Shown piece after piece: positions 1-8,389 of a stretch of 64,000 bases of DNA. Both the position numbers and the translations under genes were made by a program. The notes under the pieces are model-generated. The model searched no databases. It worked only from the letters and a program-made list of their open reading frames with translations, and was not told where the DNA came from. The number at the start of each line of letters is the position of its first letter. The first letter of the stretch is position 1. Location: NCBI RefSeq assembly GCF_051201035.1, contig NZ_JBPODR010000007.1, positions 1 through 64,000 on the forward strand, given 5' to 3'. The DNA is from Thermoanaerobacterium thermosulfurigenes (lineage in GTDB: Bacteria; Bacillota; Thermoanaerobacteria; Thermoanaerobacterales; Thermoanaerobacteraceae).

Positions 1-272
1 CATAGTATGCTTGCTAATAGTTCATCATCTGTAAGATTAAACATTTCTTTTAGTATTAGGGCTCCAATTATTGCGTTTACAGGACTGTTTGGACGGGAAG
101 CGGGATTGTCACTGTACAATACGGAAAAGCGTTTTTCATTGATTGCTGGAAATATGATTTCAGCAAAGCCTTTTGCCCATGAGTTTAAAACAAACTTTCT
201 TGTCCTTTCATCCAAGTTTAAGAATCTGTCATCCATTGTGATTTGTTGATATTCGTTTGGTTTGAATGCCAT
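1..272 (-). CDS. Transposase N-terminal part (IS1182-like), cut by window edge
   Basis: The minus strand reads open from an ATG at 272 to the left edge, giving about 90 residues that begin MAFKPNEYQQITMDDRF and contain the stretch RPNSPVNAIIGALILKE. This is the conserved N-terminal domain (DUF772 type) of IS1182/IS5-like DDE transposases. An AAGGAG ribosome site lies 12 bases before the start. The catalytic DDE part is outside the window, so activity cannot be judged. The gene runs against all neighbours, as expected for an insertion sequence. The exact IS end must lie between 273 and roughly 450, but I could not identify a terminal inverted repeat. Confidence 0.8.
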   Translation of the reverse strand, partial: MAFKPNEYQQITMDDRFLNLDERTRKFVLNSWAKGFAEIIFPAINEKRFSVLYSDNPASRPNSPVNAIIGALILKEMFNLTDDELLASIL

Positions 273-652
273 GGCTATGTATCGCTCCTTCTATTTCTTT
301 TTGTTTATATTTCTATTTTACCATATTTTTAGTTTGCCATGGATGAAAAAATACTTTTGACACCTTAATCAAATATTACTGATTTTTTAATTGTCACGCA
401 TAGTACATTTGAAGCTTTTATTTAAGAATATGATGGTTTTACCTAATCATATCCCAAAATACACTTTATTAGGTGTATTTTTTTCTTTAAAAATTAGAAT
501 TGTTTTAAAAATGTGTTTTAAAAGATAAAATGGTAGGTTTACTAATTTAAAAAAGTGGAATACTAAAATCATCAAAATCAATTGAAAGAAGTGTTCTTTT
601 ATAAAAAATTGACTTGACAAATCGATTGATGTTTAAAGGTAGGAGGGTTATC
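273..652. other. Gap between transposase and first chromosomal gene
   Basis: No convincing gene. It should contain the outer end of the insertion sequence, then chromosomal DNA with a terminator at 458-487, and AT-rich sequence leading to the ribosome site AGGAGGG (640-646) of the small gene at 653. The terminator reads on the plus strand, so it probably ends a gene whose body lies under or beyond the insertion. Confidence 0.5.
458..487 (+). terminator. Rho-independent terminator
   Basis: The arms AAATACAC (458-465) and GTGTATTT (473-480) enclose a 7-base loop and are followed by a T run. No plus-strand gene precedes it in the window. Confidence 0.7.
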
Positions 653-799
653 ATGGATGACAAAGGAAAATATTTAAAAGGTTTCTTAACTGGTGCGGCG
701 GCAGCGGCATTTATTTTACCGAGAATCAATTCAAAAAGGGTTAGACAATTAATTCAGATGGGTTTAACTAAAATTGCTCACAGAGCAAATAAAATGTAA
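653..799 (+). CDS. Small hypothetical protein, 48 residues
   Basis: I chose the ATG at 653 because AGGAGGG (640-646) sits 6 bases upstream; an in-frame ATG at 614 has no ribosome site. The peptide starts MDDKGKYLKGF, has an alanine-rich hydrophobic patch (TGAAAAAFILP, about residues 12-22) and a basic C-terminal half. It may be a single membrane-anchored or surface-associated peptide, but I recognise no family. A terminator follows directly, and an AI-2E-type permease lies downstream. Confidence 0.6.
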   Translation: MDDKGKYLKGFLTGAAAAAFILPRINSKRVRQLIQMGLTKIAHRANKM

Positions 800-822
800 A
801 AGGGCTTTTAGCCCTTTTATTT
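798..822 (+). terminator. Terminator after the small gene at 653
   Basis: AAAAGGGC and GCCCTTTT form a tight hairpin with a very short loop, ending in TTTTATTT. Confidence 0.7.
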
Positions 823-835
823 AAAGGTGTTTTAT

Positions 836-1867
836 ATGAGAATATGCAAAAGATATATTAGATATTTTACATGGATAATTATAATACTTGTTGTATTGTA
901 TTTTTTTTACATGAATGCAAATAAAATAAAAGAAATTTTGTTGCCATTGTTGGTTTCTATTATACTTGCATATCTCATAAATCCAATTGTGACATACATT
1001 GAAAAAAAAGGTATAAAAAGAGTACAGTCTATAATAATTGTTTATTTTTTGCTAATGATTGTAGTATCGCTTTTTGCTATTTTTATATTTCCAGTAATTG
1101 TAAATGAAATGTCAAATCTTTTTAAAATGATACCGGATTATATTAGCCTATTGAATGACAAAGTTAATAATATTAAAAATGATTATTTATCGTACTTACC
1201 AAAAGAATTTAATAAAATATTCATTAAGCGAGCAAATATGTTTGATAAGCAAATGGAATTGATAGTTGACAGAGCAATGCAAAGTGTTATTTCAATGACA
1301 GGCCATCTTGTAAACTTGATATTATCACCTATTATTACTTTTTACTTACTAAAAGACAAAGAAGTTTTAAAAAATGGCATTAACGAGTTTATACCACAAA
1401 AAATGAGAGAAACTTTTTTGAAAATCTTAAAAGATATTGACTATGTCTTAAGTAATTATATTAGAAGCCAAATATATATTTCATTAATAGTGACATTTTT
1501 GACGTCAATAGGACTGATGATATTAAGAGTAAAGTATTCTTTGTTAATAGGTATATTAGCTGGCATATTTAATGTAATACCGTATTTCGGACCTATATTA
1601 GGTTCGATTCCAGCAGTTGTTATGGGGCTTATGGATTCATTTTATAAAGGCGTATGGTCATTTGTTGTATTTTTTTTAGTACAGCAAATCGAAAGTGCTA
1701 TAATAGCTCCAAAAATAATGAGCGACAATGTAGATTTGCACCCTATAACAGTTATAATTGCTCTTTTGGTAGGAGAGCAGTTTTTCGGAATATTAGGTAT
1801 GCTTTTGTCAGTTCCTGTCGTAGCTGTAGTAAAAGTGATATTTAAGGATATTTTTATTAAGGCATAA
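836..1867 (+). CDS. AI-2E family transporter (YtvI/PerM type)
   Basis: A 343-residue membrane protein with the AI-2E transporter fold: a double hydrophobic N-terminal hairpin (about residues 10-60), a long polar region, then four or five more membrane segments. The conserved C-terminal signature FNVIPYFGPILGSIPA is present. Members export small molecules or ions; the substrate here is unknown, and the family name does not prove autoinducer-2 transport. The ATG at 836 was preferred over the GTG at 827 because AAAGG (823-827) is then correctly spaced. The gene stands just before alaS, which has its own promoter. Confidence 0.85.
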   Translation: MRICKRYIRYFTWIIIILVVLYFFYMNANKIKEILLPLLVSIILAYLINPIVTYIEKKGIKRVQSIIIVYFLLMIVVSLFAIFIFPVIVNEMSNLFKMIPDYISLLNDKVNNIKNDYLSYLPKEFNKIFIKRANMFDKQMELIVDRAMQSVISMTGHLVNLILSPIITFYLLKDKEVLKNGINEFIPQKMRETFLKILKDIDYVLSNYIRSQIYISLIVTFLTSIGLMILRVKYSLLIGILAGIFNVIPYFGPILGSIPAVVMGLMDSFYKGVWSFVVFFLVQQIESAIIAPKIMSDNVDLHPITVIIALLVGEQFFGILGMLLSVPVVAVVKVIFKDIFIKA

Positions 1868-1876
1868 TAGCAATTG

Positions 1877-1905
1877 TTGACTTTAATTAGGCTTTCTTGT
1901 AAAAT
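1877..1905 (+). promoter_or_regulatory. SigA-type promoter for alaS
   Basis: TTGACT (1877-1882), a 17-base spacer and TAAAAT (1900-1905). It starts a leader of about 65 bases before alaS that contains a small terminator-like hairpin. Confidence 0.65.
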
Positions 1906-1930
1906 ATACATAAAAAGAGAAGGTTTCTGC

Positions 1931-1953
1931 CGTCCCTTGTAGGGCGTTTTTTT
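1931..1953 (+). terminator. Terminator-like hairpin in the alaS leader
   Basis: CGTCC (1931-1935) can pair with GGGCG (1942-1946), followed by seven T. It lies between the promoter at 1877 and the alaS ribosome site, so it could either end upstream read-through or act as an attenuator. The stem is only 5 bp. Confidence 0.5.
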
Positions 1954-1974
1954 GTAAGCATAAGGAGGATATAT

Positions 1975-4608
1975 ATGGAAAAACTCGGAATGAATGAGAT
2001 AAGAGAGAAATATCTTAGTTTTTTTGAAAGTAAAGGACACTTGAGGTTGCCAAGTTTTTCGCTCGTGCCTAAAAATGACAAAAGTTTGTTGCTCATCAAT
2101 GCTGGAATGGCTCCTTTGAAACCGTATTTTACTGGGAAGGAAATTCCACCAAGTAGAAGAGTTACTACGTGTCAGAAATGCATTAGAACACCTGATATAG
2201 ATAGAGTTGGAAAGACAGCGAGGCACGGGACTTTTTTTGAAATGCTGGGCAATTTTTCTTTTGGCGATTATTTTAAGAAAGAAGCAATACCATGGGCATG
2301 GGAGTTTGTGACGAAAGTCTTAGAATTGCCAGAAGATAGATTATGGGTGACTATTTATGAAAACGATGATGAGGCTTTTGAAATATGGAATAAAGTTGTT
2401 GGACTTCCACCAGAGAGAATTGTCAGAATGGGTAAAGAAGATAATTTTTGGGAGATTGGAACAGGGCCATGTGGACCGTGTTCAGAAATATATTTTGACA
2501 GAGGTGAGGACAAAGGCTGTGGGAAGCCTACTTGCGGTGTTGGTTGTGATTGCGACAGATTTATTGAGTTTTGGAACCTTGTGTTTACGCAATTTGACAA
2601 AGATGCAGAAGGAAACTACAATCCACTGCCTAAGCCTAATATAGATACAGGTATGGGGCTTGAAAGAATAGCGACCATAATGCAAGAGGTTGACAGTATA
2701 TTTGATGTTGATGTGATTCGCGGTATTACTGATTATGTTGGTAAAATGGCTGGTGTAAAATATGGTGCTGATAAGAAAAGCGATGTATCTTTAAGAGTTA
2801 TTACGGATCATATTAGAGGGGTTACCTTTATGATATCTGATGGGATATTACCATCAAATGAAGGCAGAGGATATGTCTTAAGGAGATTATTAAGAAGAGC
2901 AGCAAGATATGGCAAGTTATTAGGACTTGATAGGCCATTTCTATATGATGTAGTGGATGTTGTTGTTGAACATTATAAAGGTGCATACCCTGAAATACAA
3001 GAAAGAAAAGAATACATAAAAAAGGTAATAAAAAAAGAAGAAGAACGATTTAAAGAGACGATTGACCAAGGGTTAGATATTCTTGATGGATATATCAATG
3101 ATTTGAAGGCTTCAGGGAAAAATGTATTGGAGGGCAGTAAAGCATTTAAACTGTATGACACATATGGTTTTCCCATTGAGCTTACTAAAGAAATATTGAG
3201 CGAATCTGGTATGTCGGTAGATGAAGATGGATACCAAAAGGAATTAGAGAACCAGAGATTAAGAGCCAGAAGCAGTAGAAAAGAAGATAATGCCCTTTGG
3301 GAAAAAGATATTTATTCGACCATGAAAGATATCGAAACAAAGTTTGTTGGTTATGAGGCATTTAAATCGGATGCAAAAGTTTTGGCTATTATAAAGGATG
3401 ATGAGCTTGTTAATTCTGCTGAAGCGGGAGAAGAAGTAAATATTATTTTAGATATGACGCCGTTTTATGCAGAAAGCGGTGGTCAAGTTGGAGACAGCGG
3501 CATAATAAAAAGTGAAGATGTCTATATTAACATAAAAGATTGCAAAAAAGCTGGTGGGAATAAATTTGTCCATATTGGCACTATCGAAAGAGGCATTTTA
3601 AATGTAGGTGATACAGTAGAGGCTATAATAGATGAGAAGAATAGAATGAGCACAGCAAGAAATCATACTGCGACACATTTACTGCATAGTGCCTTGAGAA
3701 AGTTTATAGGCGACCATGTACATCAAGCAGGATCTTTGGTTACGCCAGATAGACTTAGATTTGACTTTACTCATTATCAAGCGCTTACCGCTTACGAAAT
3801 TAAGATGATAGAAGATGAGGTTAATGAGAAAATCTACGAGAGCATCGGTGTGTCGATTGACATTATGTCACAGGATGAAGCTATCAAGAAAGGTGCGATG
3901 GCACTCTTTCAAGAGAAATATGGTGATGTGGTAAGGGTCGTAAATATTTCTGATTATAGCAAAGAGCTTTGTGGAGGAACCCATGTCACTAATACTATTC
4001 AGATAGGAGCTTTTAAAATCATTGCGGAAAGTGGTGTAGCCGCAGGTGTCAGGAGAATTGAAGCTGTGACAGGGTTAGGTGCTTTAGAATTTTTGAACAA
4101 AAAAGGAGAATTAATTTCTAATATAGAACAGATACTAAAGGTTAATGAAAAAGACATTGTGGATAGGATCGCTGATTTAAGTCAAACTATAAAGGACTTA
4201 GAAAGACAATTGGAACAGCTAAAATCAAAAGTAGTGTTATCAATGTCAGACAAGTTAATTAATTCTGCAGAGGACATAAATGGAATAAAATTTGTTAGTG
4301 CTACATTAAATGATTTGGATGTAGATGAGCTTAAGATGATGGGAGATATACTTAAGGACAGATTAAAAAGCACTGTTATAATACTTGCTACAATTAGAGA
4401 TGAAAAAATTAATTTTGTAGGAATGGCGACGAAAGATGCCATTGAGCGGGGAATTAACGTTGGCAATATCATAAGGGAAATATGCCAAGTTGCAGATGGC
4501 AAAGGCGGTGGACGAGCTGATATGGCTCAAGGTGTCGGCAATAATTTAGAAAAGATAAATATAGCTTTAGAAACTTCAAGATCTTTGTTCATTGAAAAAC
4601 TTAAATAA
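1975..4608 (+). CDS. alaS: Alanine--tRNA ligase
   Basis: An 877-residue cytoplasmic class II synthetase charging tRNA-Ala, full length for the family. The N-terminal catalytic core starts MEKLGMNEIREKYLSFFESK. The editing domain shows the zinc site HTATHLLH and the later CGGTH motif. The C-terminal C-Ala domain ends with GKGGGRADMAQG. AGGAGG precedes the ATG. It has its own promoter with a leader hairpin and is followed by ireB-like and ruvX genes, the same order (alaS-yrzL-yrrK) as in Bacillus. Nothing appears missing. Confidence 0.98.
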   Translation: MEKLGMNEIREKYLSFFESKGHLRLPSFSLVPKNDKSLLLINAGMAPLKPYFTGKEIPPSRRVTTCQKCIRTPDIDRVGKTARHGTFFEMLGNFSFGDYFKKEAIPWAWEFVTKVLELPEDRLWVTIYENDDEAFEIWNKVVGLPPERIVRMGKEDNFWEIGTGPCGPCSEIYFDRGEDKGCGKPTCGVGCDCDRFIEFWNLVFTQFDKDAEGNYNPLPKPNIDTGMGLERIATIMQEVDSIFDVDVIRGITDYVGKMAGVKYGADKKSDVSLRVITDHIRGVTFMISDGILPSNEGRGYVLRRLLRRAARYGKLLGLDRPFLYDVVDVVVEHYKGAYPEIQERKEYIKKVIKKEEERFKETIDQGLDILDGYINDLKASGKNVLEGSKAFKLYDTYGFPIELTKEILSESGMSVDEDGYQKELENQRLRARSSRKEDNALWEKDIYSTMKDIETKFVGYEAFKSDAKVLAIIKDDELVNSAEAGEEVNIILDMTPFYAESGGQVGDSGIIKSEDVYINIKDCKKAGGNKFVHIGTIERGILNVGDTVEAIIDEKNRMSTARNHTATHLLHSALRKFIGDHVHQAGSLVTPDRLRFDFTHYQALTAYEIKMIEDEVNEKIYESIGVSIDIMSQDEAIKKGAMALFQEKYGDVVRVVNISDYSKELCGGTHVTNTIQIGAFKIIAESGVAAGVRRIEAVTGLGALEFLNKKGELISNIEQILKVNEKDIVDRIADLSQTIKDLERQLEQLKSKVVLSMSDKLINSAEDINGIKFVSATLNDLDVDELKMMGDILKDRLKSTVIILATIRDEKINFVGMATKDAIERGINVGNIIREICQVADGKGGGRADMAQGVGNNLEKINIALETSRSLFIEKLK

Positions 4609-4636
4609 AAATTTAACTTGACTACTATTCATAGTT

Positions 4637-4664
4637 TAATATATTATAGTCGTATAATATATTA
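4637..4664. repeat. Perfect 12-4-12 AT palindrome before the IreB gene
   Basis: TAATATATTATA, GTCG, TATAATATATTA: a perfect inverted repeat between alaS and the next gene. A TTGACT box lies just upstream at about 4619, so the palindrome overlaps the likely -10 region. There is no T run, so it is not a usual terminator; an operator is possible. Confidence 0.7.
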
Positions 4665-4691
4665 AATGAAAATCCCATAGAGGTGATAAAA

Positions 4692-4943
4692 ATGGCTGAC
4701 CGCAATGATGAAACCGTAAGATTTCATTTTGAAAATGAAGACGGTAAAGCAAAAGACATACTGAATTCTGTATATGATGCTTTGTTGGAGAAAGGATATA
4801 ATCCTATAAATCAGATAGTTGGTTATATTTTGTCAGGTGATCCTACATATATAACAAGCCATAAAAATGCTCGAAATCTTATAAGAAAGATTGAGAGAGA
4901 TGAATTAGTTGAGGAATTAGTTAAAAATTATTTAGAGAAATAG
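4692..4943 (+). CDS. IreB family regulatory phosphoprotein (YrzL)
   Basis: An 83-residue protein that starts MADRNDETVRFHFENED and contains the family stretch GYNPINQIVGYILSGDP. The family was formerly DUF965. In Enterococcus, IreB is a phosphorylation target of the Ser/Thr kinase IreK and affects cell-wall stress responses; in this organism that role is inference. The ATG at 4692 follows GAGGTGAT at correct spacing. Position between alaS and ruvX matches Bacillus yrzL. Confidence 0.9.
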   Translation: MADRNDETVRFHFENEDGKAKDILNSVYDALLEKGYNPINQIVGYILSGDPTYITSHKNARNLIRKIERDELVEELVKNYLEK

Positions 4944-4949
4944 AGTTTA

Positions 4950-4976
4950 GCCTCACACGTCTTATAAGTGTGAGGC
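4950..4976 (+). other. Strong RNA hairpin between ireB-like gene and ruvX
   Basis: GCCTCACAC and GTGTGAGGC form a 9-bp stem with a 9-base loop. No T run follows, so it more likely tunes mRNA stability or partial termination within the operon than ends transcription. Confidence 0.55.
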
Positions 4977-5006
4977 ATATTGTATGCGTGAATGGAGAGA
5001 GTAGAA

Positions 5007-5429
5007 TTGCGCACAATAGGTTTAGACGTTGGTGATAAAACCATAGGTATTGCTGTTAGTGACCCATCAGGGCTTATAGCACAAGGAATTAAAACCATAA
5101 GAAGAGAAAGTTTAGATAACGATGTATTTGAGATAAAGAAGATTATAGATGCGTTTAAAGTAGAGGAAATTGTCGTTGGTTTTCCTAAAAATATGAATGG
5201 TACAATAGGAGCTCAAGGGCAGAAAGTGATCAATTTTGTGGAGTATTTAAAAGAAGAAATTGATTTACCTATAATGTTGTGGGATGAAAGGTTGACGACA
5301 GTCGAGGCTAATAGGATGCTTGTGGAAAATGCTGACATGAGAAGGGACAAGAGAAAGAAAGTCATAGATAAACTGGCAGCCACGATAATTTTACAAGGGT
5401 ATCTTGATTACAAAAGGAAATCAATTTAA
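5007..5429 (+). CDS. ruvX: Holliday junction resolvase-like protein RuvX/YqgF
   Basis: A small RNase H-fold protein of the YqgF family (140 residues from the TTG at 5007). It shows the N-terminal acidic motif GLDVGDKTIGIAVSD, then VVGFP and the later WDERLTT. Members act in 16S rRNA 5' end maturation and have also been proposed as Holliday junction nucleases. I chose TTG 5007 over ATG 4992 because GGAGAG (4994-4999) is then 7 bases upstream and the protein begins at the family's usual point. Confidence 0.9.
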   Translation: MRTIGLDVGDKTIGIAVSDPSGLIAQGIKTIRRESLDNDVFEIKKIIDAFKVEEIVVGFPKNMNGTIGAQGQKVINFVEYLKEEIDLPIMLWDERLTTVEANRMLVENADMRRDKRKKVIDKLAATIILQGYLDYKRKSI

Positions 5430-5492
5430 CTTGACAGGAAATTTTTTGTATACTACAATGGGATTATCGGTATAAGAAATGAGGTGATTTTG

Positions 5493-5798
5493 TTGGATAA
5501 TGAATTTAATAATGACATTATTGAGCTTATCGACGAAAATGGCAATGAAGTAGACTTTGAACTAATTTCATCTTTTGAACTTGATGACACAAGGTATGCT
5601 GTTGTTGCACCGATAGACAGTGAAAGCGATGATGCGTATATTTTGAGAGTTGAGCAAGATGAAAATGGTGAGGACATATTTGTCGGAATAGATGACGAAG
5701 ATGAGTTTAATGATGTAGTAGAAGCTTACAATGAATTATTGGAAGAATATGAATGTGATGATGATTGTGACTGCCACCACCATCATGATGACGAATAG
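5493..5798 (+). CDS. DUF1292 family protein (YrzB-like)
   Basis: An acidic 101-residue protein with the DUF1292 pattern (IIELIDENGNEVDFELIS, then a Tyr-Ala-Val-Val beta strand). The tail is rich in Asp, Cys and His (DDDCDCHHHHDDE), which could bind metal. AGGTGAT supports the TTG at 5493 rather than the GTG at 5484. It follows ruvX as yrzB does in Bacillus. Function unknown. A clear terminator ends this unit. Confidence 0.8.
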   Translation: MDNEFNNDIIELIDENGNEVDFELISSFELDDTRYAVVAPIDSESDDAYILRVEQDENGEDIFVGIDDEDEFNDVVEAYNELLEEYECDDDCDCHHHHDDE

Positions 5799-5827
5799 AT
5801 ATACCTTGAAGGTATATCTATTTTTTA
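5796..5827 (+). terminator. Terminator of the alaS-ruvX-DUF1292 unit
   Basis: TAGATATACC and GGTATATCTA pair around a short loop and run into TTTTTT. Confidence 0.85.
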
Positions 5828-6117
5828 TTAATCAAAAACATCTCGAATAACAAATATTACCTGGGAAATAACACCATCGAAACTTTTTTATTGTCGTTTT
5901 CAAAAAATACGTTATTTATCTTAAAAGATGGATGCTTTATGTGCAAATAAAGGATTTATAAAAATATTTTTAATTTCAATTGAAAATACATCTTTTTTTG
6001 TGTTAATATAAGGTTATATTAATGATAAAGCTAATTTTATTTTTGCAAAAATAGTTGACAATTGAGAATATAATGCATAAACTTTTATAAACAGGTAAAA
6101 TGTAAGGTGGTGAAAAA
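5828..6117. promoter_or_regulatory. Regulatory gap before the Fur-family gene
   Basis: No gene. It contains a perfect palindrome TTAATATAA-GG-TTATATTAA (6003-6022) and a likely promoter, TTGACA (6055-6060) with 17 bases to TAAACT (6078-6083). The palindrome lies about 35 bp upstream of the -35 box and resembles an AT-rich operator of Fur/PerR kind, fitting autoregulation; this is inference. Confidence 0.5.
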
Positions 6118-6558
6118 GTGAACGAAATAGATGATATAAAGGAGAATTTGAAGCAAAAAGGATTTAAGTTGACCACACAGAGAAGGGCAATACTTGACGT
6201 TATAATAGAAAATCGCGAAAAGCATTTGTCGTCAGAGGAAATATATGATCTCGTAAAGGAAAAATATCCAGAGATAGGTCTTGCTACTGTCTACAGGACT
6301 TTGCAGCTCTTTGATGAAATGGGTATAATATACAAATTAAATTTTGATGATGGACGCAGCAGATATGAGCTTTATCACAATGAAGATCATCAACACCACC
6401 ATTTGATTTGTTTAAAATGTGGTAGTGTGATAGAGATGGAAGGGGATTTGTTAGAAAACCTAGAAGAAGCGATAGAAAATACAAAGAATTTTCAAATAAT
6501 CGATCATAATGTGAAATTTTTTGGATATTGTAGCAAATGCAAACAAAATAAAAATTAG
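6118..6558 (+). CDS. Fur family metal-dependent transcription regulator
   Basis: A 146-residue repressor of the Fur/PerR/Zur family. The N-terminal winged helix carries LKQKGFKLTTQRRAIL and the recognition part GLATVYRTLQ. The C-terminal domain has the metal-binding HHHLICLKCG and a second Cys pair CSKCK, the structural zinc site. Sequence alone does not settle whether it senses iron, peroxide or zinc. Start is GTG 6118 after AAGGTGG. A palindrome and promoter lie upstream. Confidence 0.9.
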   Translation: MNEIDDIKENLKQKGFKLTTQRRAILDVIIENREKHLSSEEIYDLVKEKYPEIGLATVYRTLQLFDEMGIIYKLNFDDGRSRYELYHNEDHQHHHLICLKCGSVIEMEGDLLENLEEAIENTKNFQIIDHNVKFFGYCSKCKQNKN

Positions 6559-6588
6559 GCCTGTCAGATTGACGGGCTTAATTTTTAT
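6556..6588 (+). terminator. Terminator of the Fur-family gene
   Basis: GCCTGTC (6559-6565) and GACGGGC (6571-6577) pair around AGATT, followed by TTAATTTTTAT. Confidence 0.75.
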
Positions 6589-6594
6589 ATCTAC

Positions 6595-6623
6595 TTGAAG
6601 ATAAGCACTAAATAAAGTATAAT
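6595..6623 (+). promoter_or_regulatory. SigA-type promoter for the RNase J gene
   Basis: TTGAAG (6595-6600), a 17-base spacer and a consensus TATAAT (6618-6623). Confidence 0.75.
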
Positions 6624-6712
6624 ACAATTAATTAGTGTGTTGTACGGGTAATGTTTTATCGTTGTTGGTTAAAATATTATTAGCGATATTAGCGAAGAAG
6701 GGAGATATGTAT

Positions 6713-8377
6713 TTGACAAATAAGACAAAATTAAAAATCATACCTTTGGGCGGGTTAAATGAGATCGGGAAAAATATGACTGTAATTGAGTACGGAAATG
6801 ACATTATTGTCATTGACTGCGGTCTTGCTTTTCCTGATGACGAGATGTTGGGTATAGATCTTGTCATCCCAGACATTTCGTATTTATTAAAAAACAAAGA
6901 AAAAGTTAAAGCTATCGTTTTAACGCATGGGCATGAAGACCATATTGGAGCATTGCCTTATGTTTTAAGGCAATTAAATGTGCCTGTGTATGGGACACGT
7001 TTGACGCTTGGCTTAGTTGAGTACAAATTAAAAGAAAATGGGCTTTTAAGAGATAGCAAATTGGTAACGGTGAAACCTCGAGAGACAGTGACGTTTGGGC
7101 AACTTAGAGTAGAGTTTATAAGAACATCTCACAGCATTGCTGATTCGGCAGCACTGGCTATTCATACACCTGTTGGAGTTGTATTTCACTCTGGCGATTT
7201 TAAGATAGACTTTACCCCAATTGGTGGAGAAGTAGCTGATTTCCATAGATTTGCTGAATTAGGAGAACAAGGGGTTCTTGTCATGATGTGTGATAGTACA
7301 AATATAGAAAGACCAGGTTATACGATGTCTGAAAAAACTGTAGGAGACACATTTGACAATATATTTAGAAAAGCTGAACAGAGGATAATCGTAGCTACAT
7401 TTGCATCAAACATTCATCGCGTTCAACAGATAATTGATTCTGCTTACAAGTATGGAAGAAAAGTTTCGATTTCAGGACGAAGCATGATAAATGTCATAAA
7501 TGTTGCCAATGAATTAGGGTATTTAAGCATACCAGAAGGTACACTTATAGACATCGATGAAGCCAATAAACTTCCGTATGGTGAAGTGGTCATTATTACC
7601 ACCGGAAGCCAAGGAGAGCCCATGTCAGCGTTGACAAGGATGGCATCTTCAGAACACAAAAAGGTTGAGATAGTGCCAGGTGATACAGTTGTAATATCTG
7701 CTTCTGCCATACCTGGTAACGAAAAATTAATATCAAGGGTGATAAATCAACTGTTCAAAAAAGGCGCAGAAGTAATATACGATGCATTGGCTGATGTACA
7801 TGTATCTGGACACGCATGCCAAGAAGAAATCAAGTTGCTCCACACACTAATAAGACCACAATTTTTTATTCCCGTACATGGAGAATATAGGCATTTGAAG
7901 CAACATGCAAAGTTAGCCGAAGATCTTGGCATGGATCCTAAGAATATATTTATTGCTGATAATGGTACAGTGATTGAATTTACAAAAAATTCAGGTCGGA
8001 TTGCTGGCACGGTAACTGCAGGTAAAGTATTGGTTGATGGCTTAGGCGTTGGTGACGTAGGAAATATAGTCTTAAGAGATAGGAAACATCTTTCTCAAGA
8101 TGGTTTATTGGTGGTAGTTGTTACCATATCTAAAGAAAAAGGTTCTGTAATAGCTGGACCTGATATAATATCGAGAGGTTTTGTATATGTGAGAGAGTCA
8201 GAGGATTTGATGGAGGAAGCCAAAAATCTTGTTAAAGAAACTCTTTCACAGTGCGAAAAGGATGATATAACGGAATGGTCGTCTATAAAGACTATGATTA
8301 AAGAATGTTTAAGCAGCTTTTTATATGAAAAAACAAAGAGAAATCCAATGATATTGCCTATAATAATGGAAATATAG
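6713..8377 (+). CDS. rnjA: Ribonuclease J
   Basis: A 554-residue metallo-beta-lactamase/beta-CASP ribonuclease, the usual RNase J size, with 5'-3' exonuclease and endonuclease roles in mRNA decay and rRNA maturation. The zinc motif HGHEDH is at residues 72-77; further motifs include the GDFKIDFTP region, the SGRSM beta-CASP segment and the C-terminal HVSGHA and PVHGEYRHL. TTG 6713 was chosen over ATG 6707 because GAAGGGAG then has normal spacing, and the product starts MTNKTKLKIIPLGG like relatives. The ylbF-like gene follows 12 bases later. Confidence 0.95.
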   Translation: MTNKTKLKIIPLGGLNEIGKNMTVIEYGNDIIVIDCGLAFPDDEMLGIDLVIPDISYLLKNKEKVKAIVLTHGHEDHIGALPYVLRQLNVPVYGTRLTLGLVEYKLKENGLLRDSKLVTVKPRETVTFGQLRVEFIRTSHSIADSAALAIHTPVGVVFHSGDFKIDFTPIGGEVADFHRFAELGEQGVLVMMCDSTNIERPGYTMSEKTVGDTFDNIFRKAEQRIIVATFASNIHRVQQIIDSAYKYGRKVSISGRSMINVINVANELGYLSIPEGTLIDIDEANKLPYGEVVIITTGSQGEPMSALTRMASSEHKKVEIVPGDTVVISASAIPGNEKLISRVINQLFKKGAEVIYDALADVHVSGHACQEEIKLLHTLIRPQFFIPVHGEYRHLKQHAKLAEDLGMDPKNIFIADNGTVIEFTKNSGRIAGTVTAGKVLVDGLGVGDVGNIVLRDRKHLSQDGLLVVVVTISKEKGSVIAGPDIISRGFVYVRESEDLMEEAKNLVKETLSQCEKDDITEWSSIKTMIKECLSSFLYEKTKRNPMILPIIMEI

Positions 8378-8389
8378 GAGGATTAAGAT

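Noticed and set aside
1906..1974. T-box riboswitch before alaS
   Set aside because: The leader is far too short and lacks the conserved T-box sequence and specifier stem.
1642..2226. Minus-strand frame of 194 codons across the permease-alaS junction
   Set aside because: It overlaps two well-supported genes and the alaS promoter, with no family resemblance.
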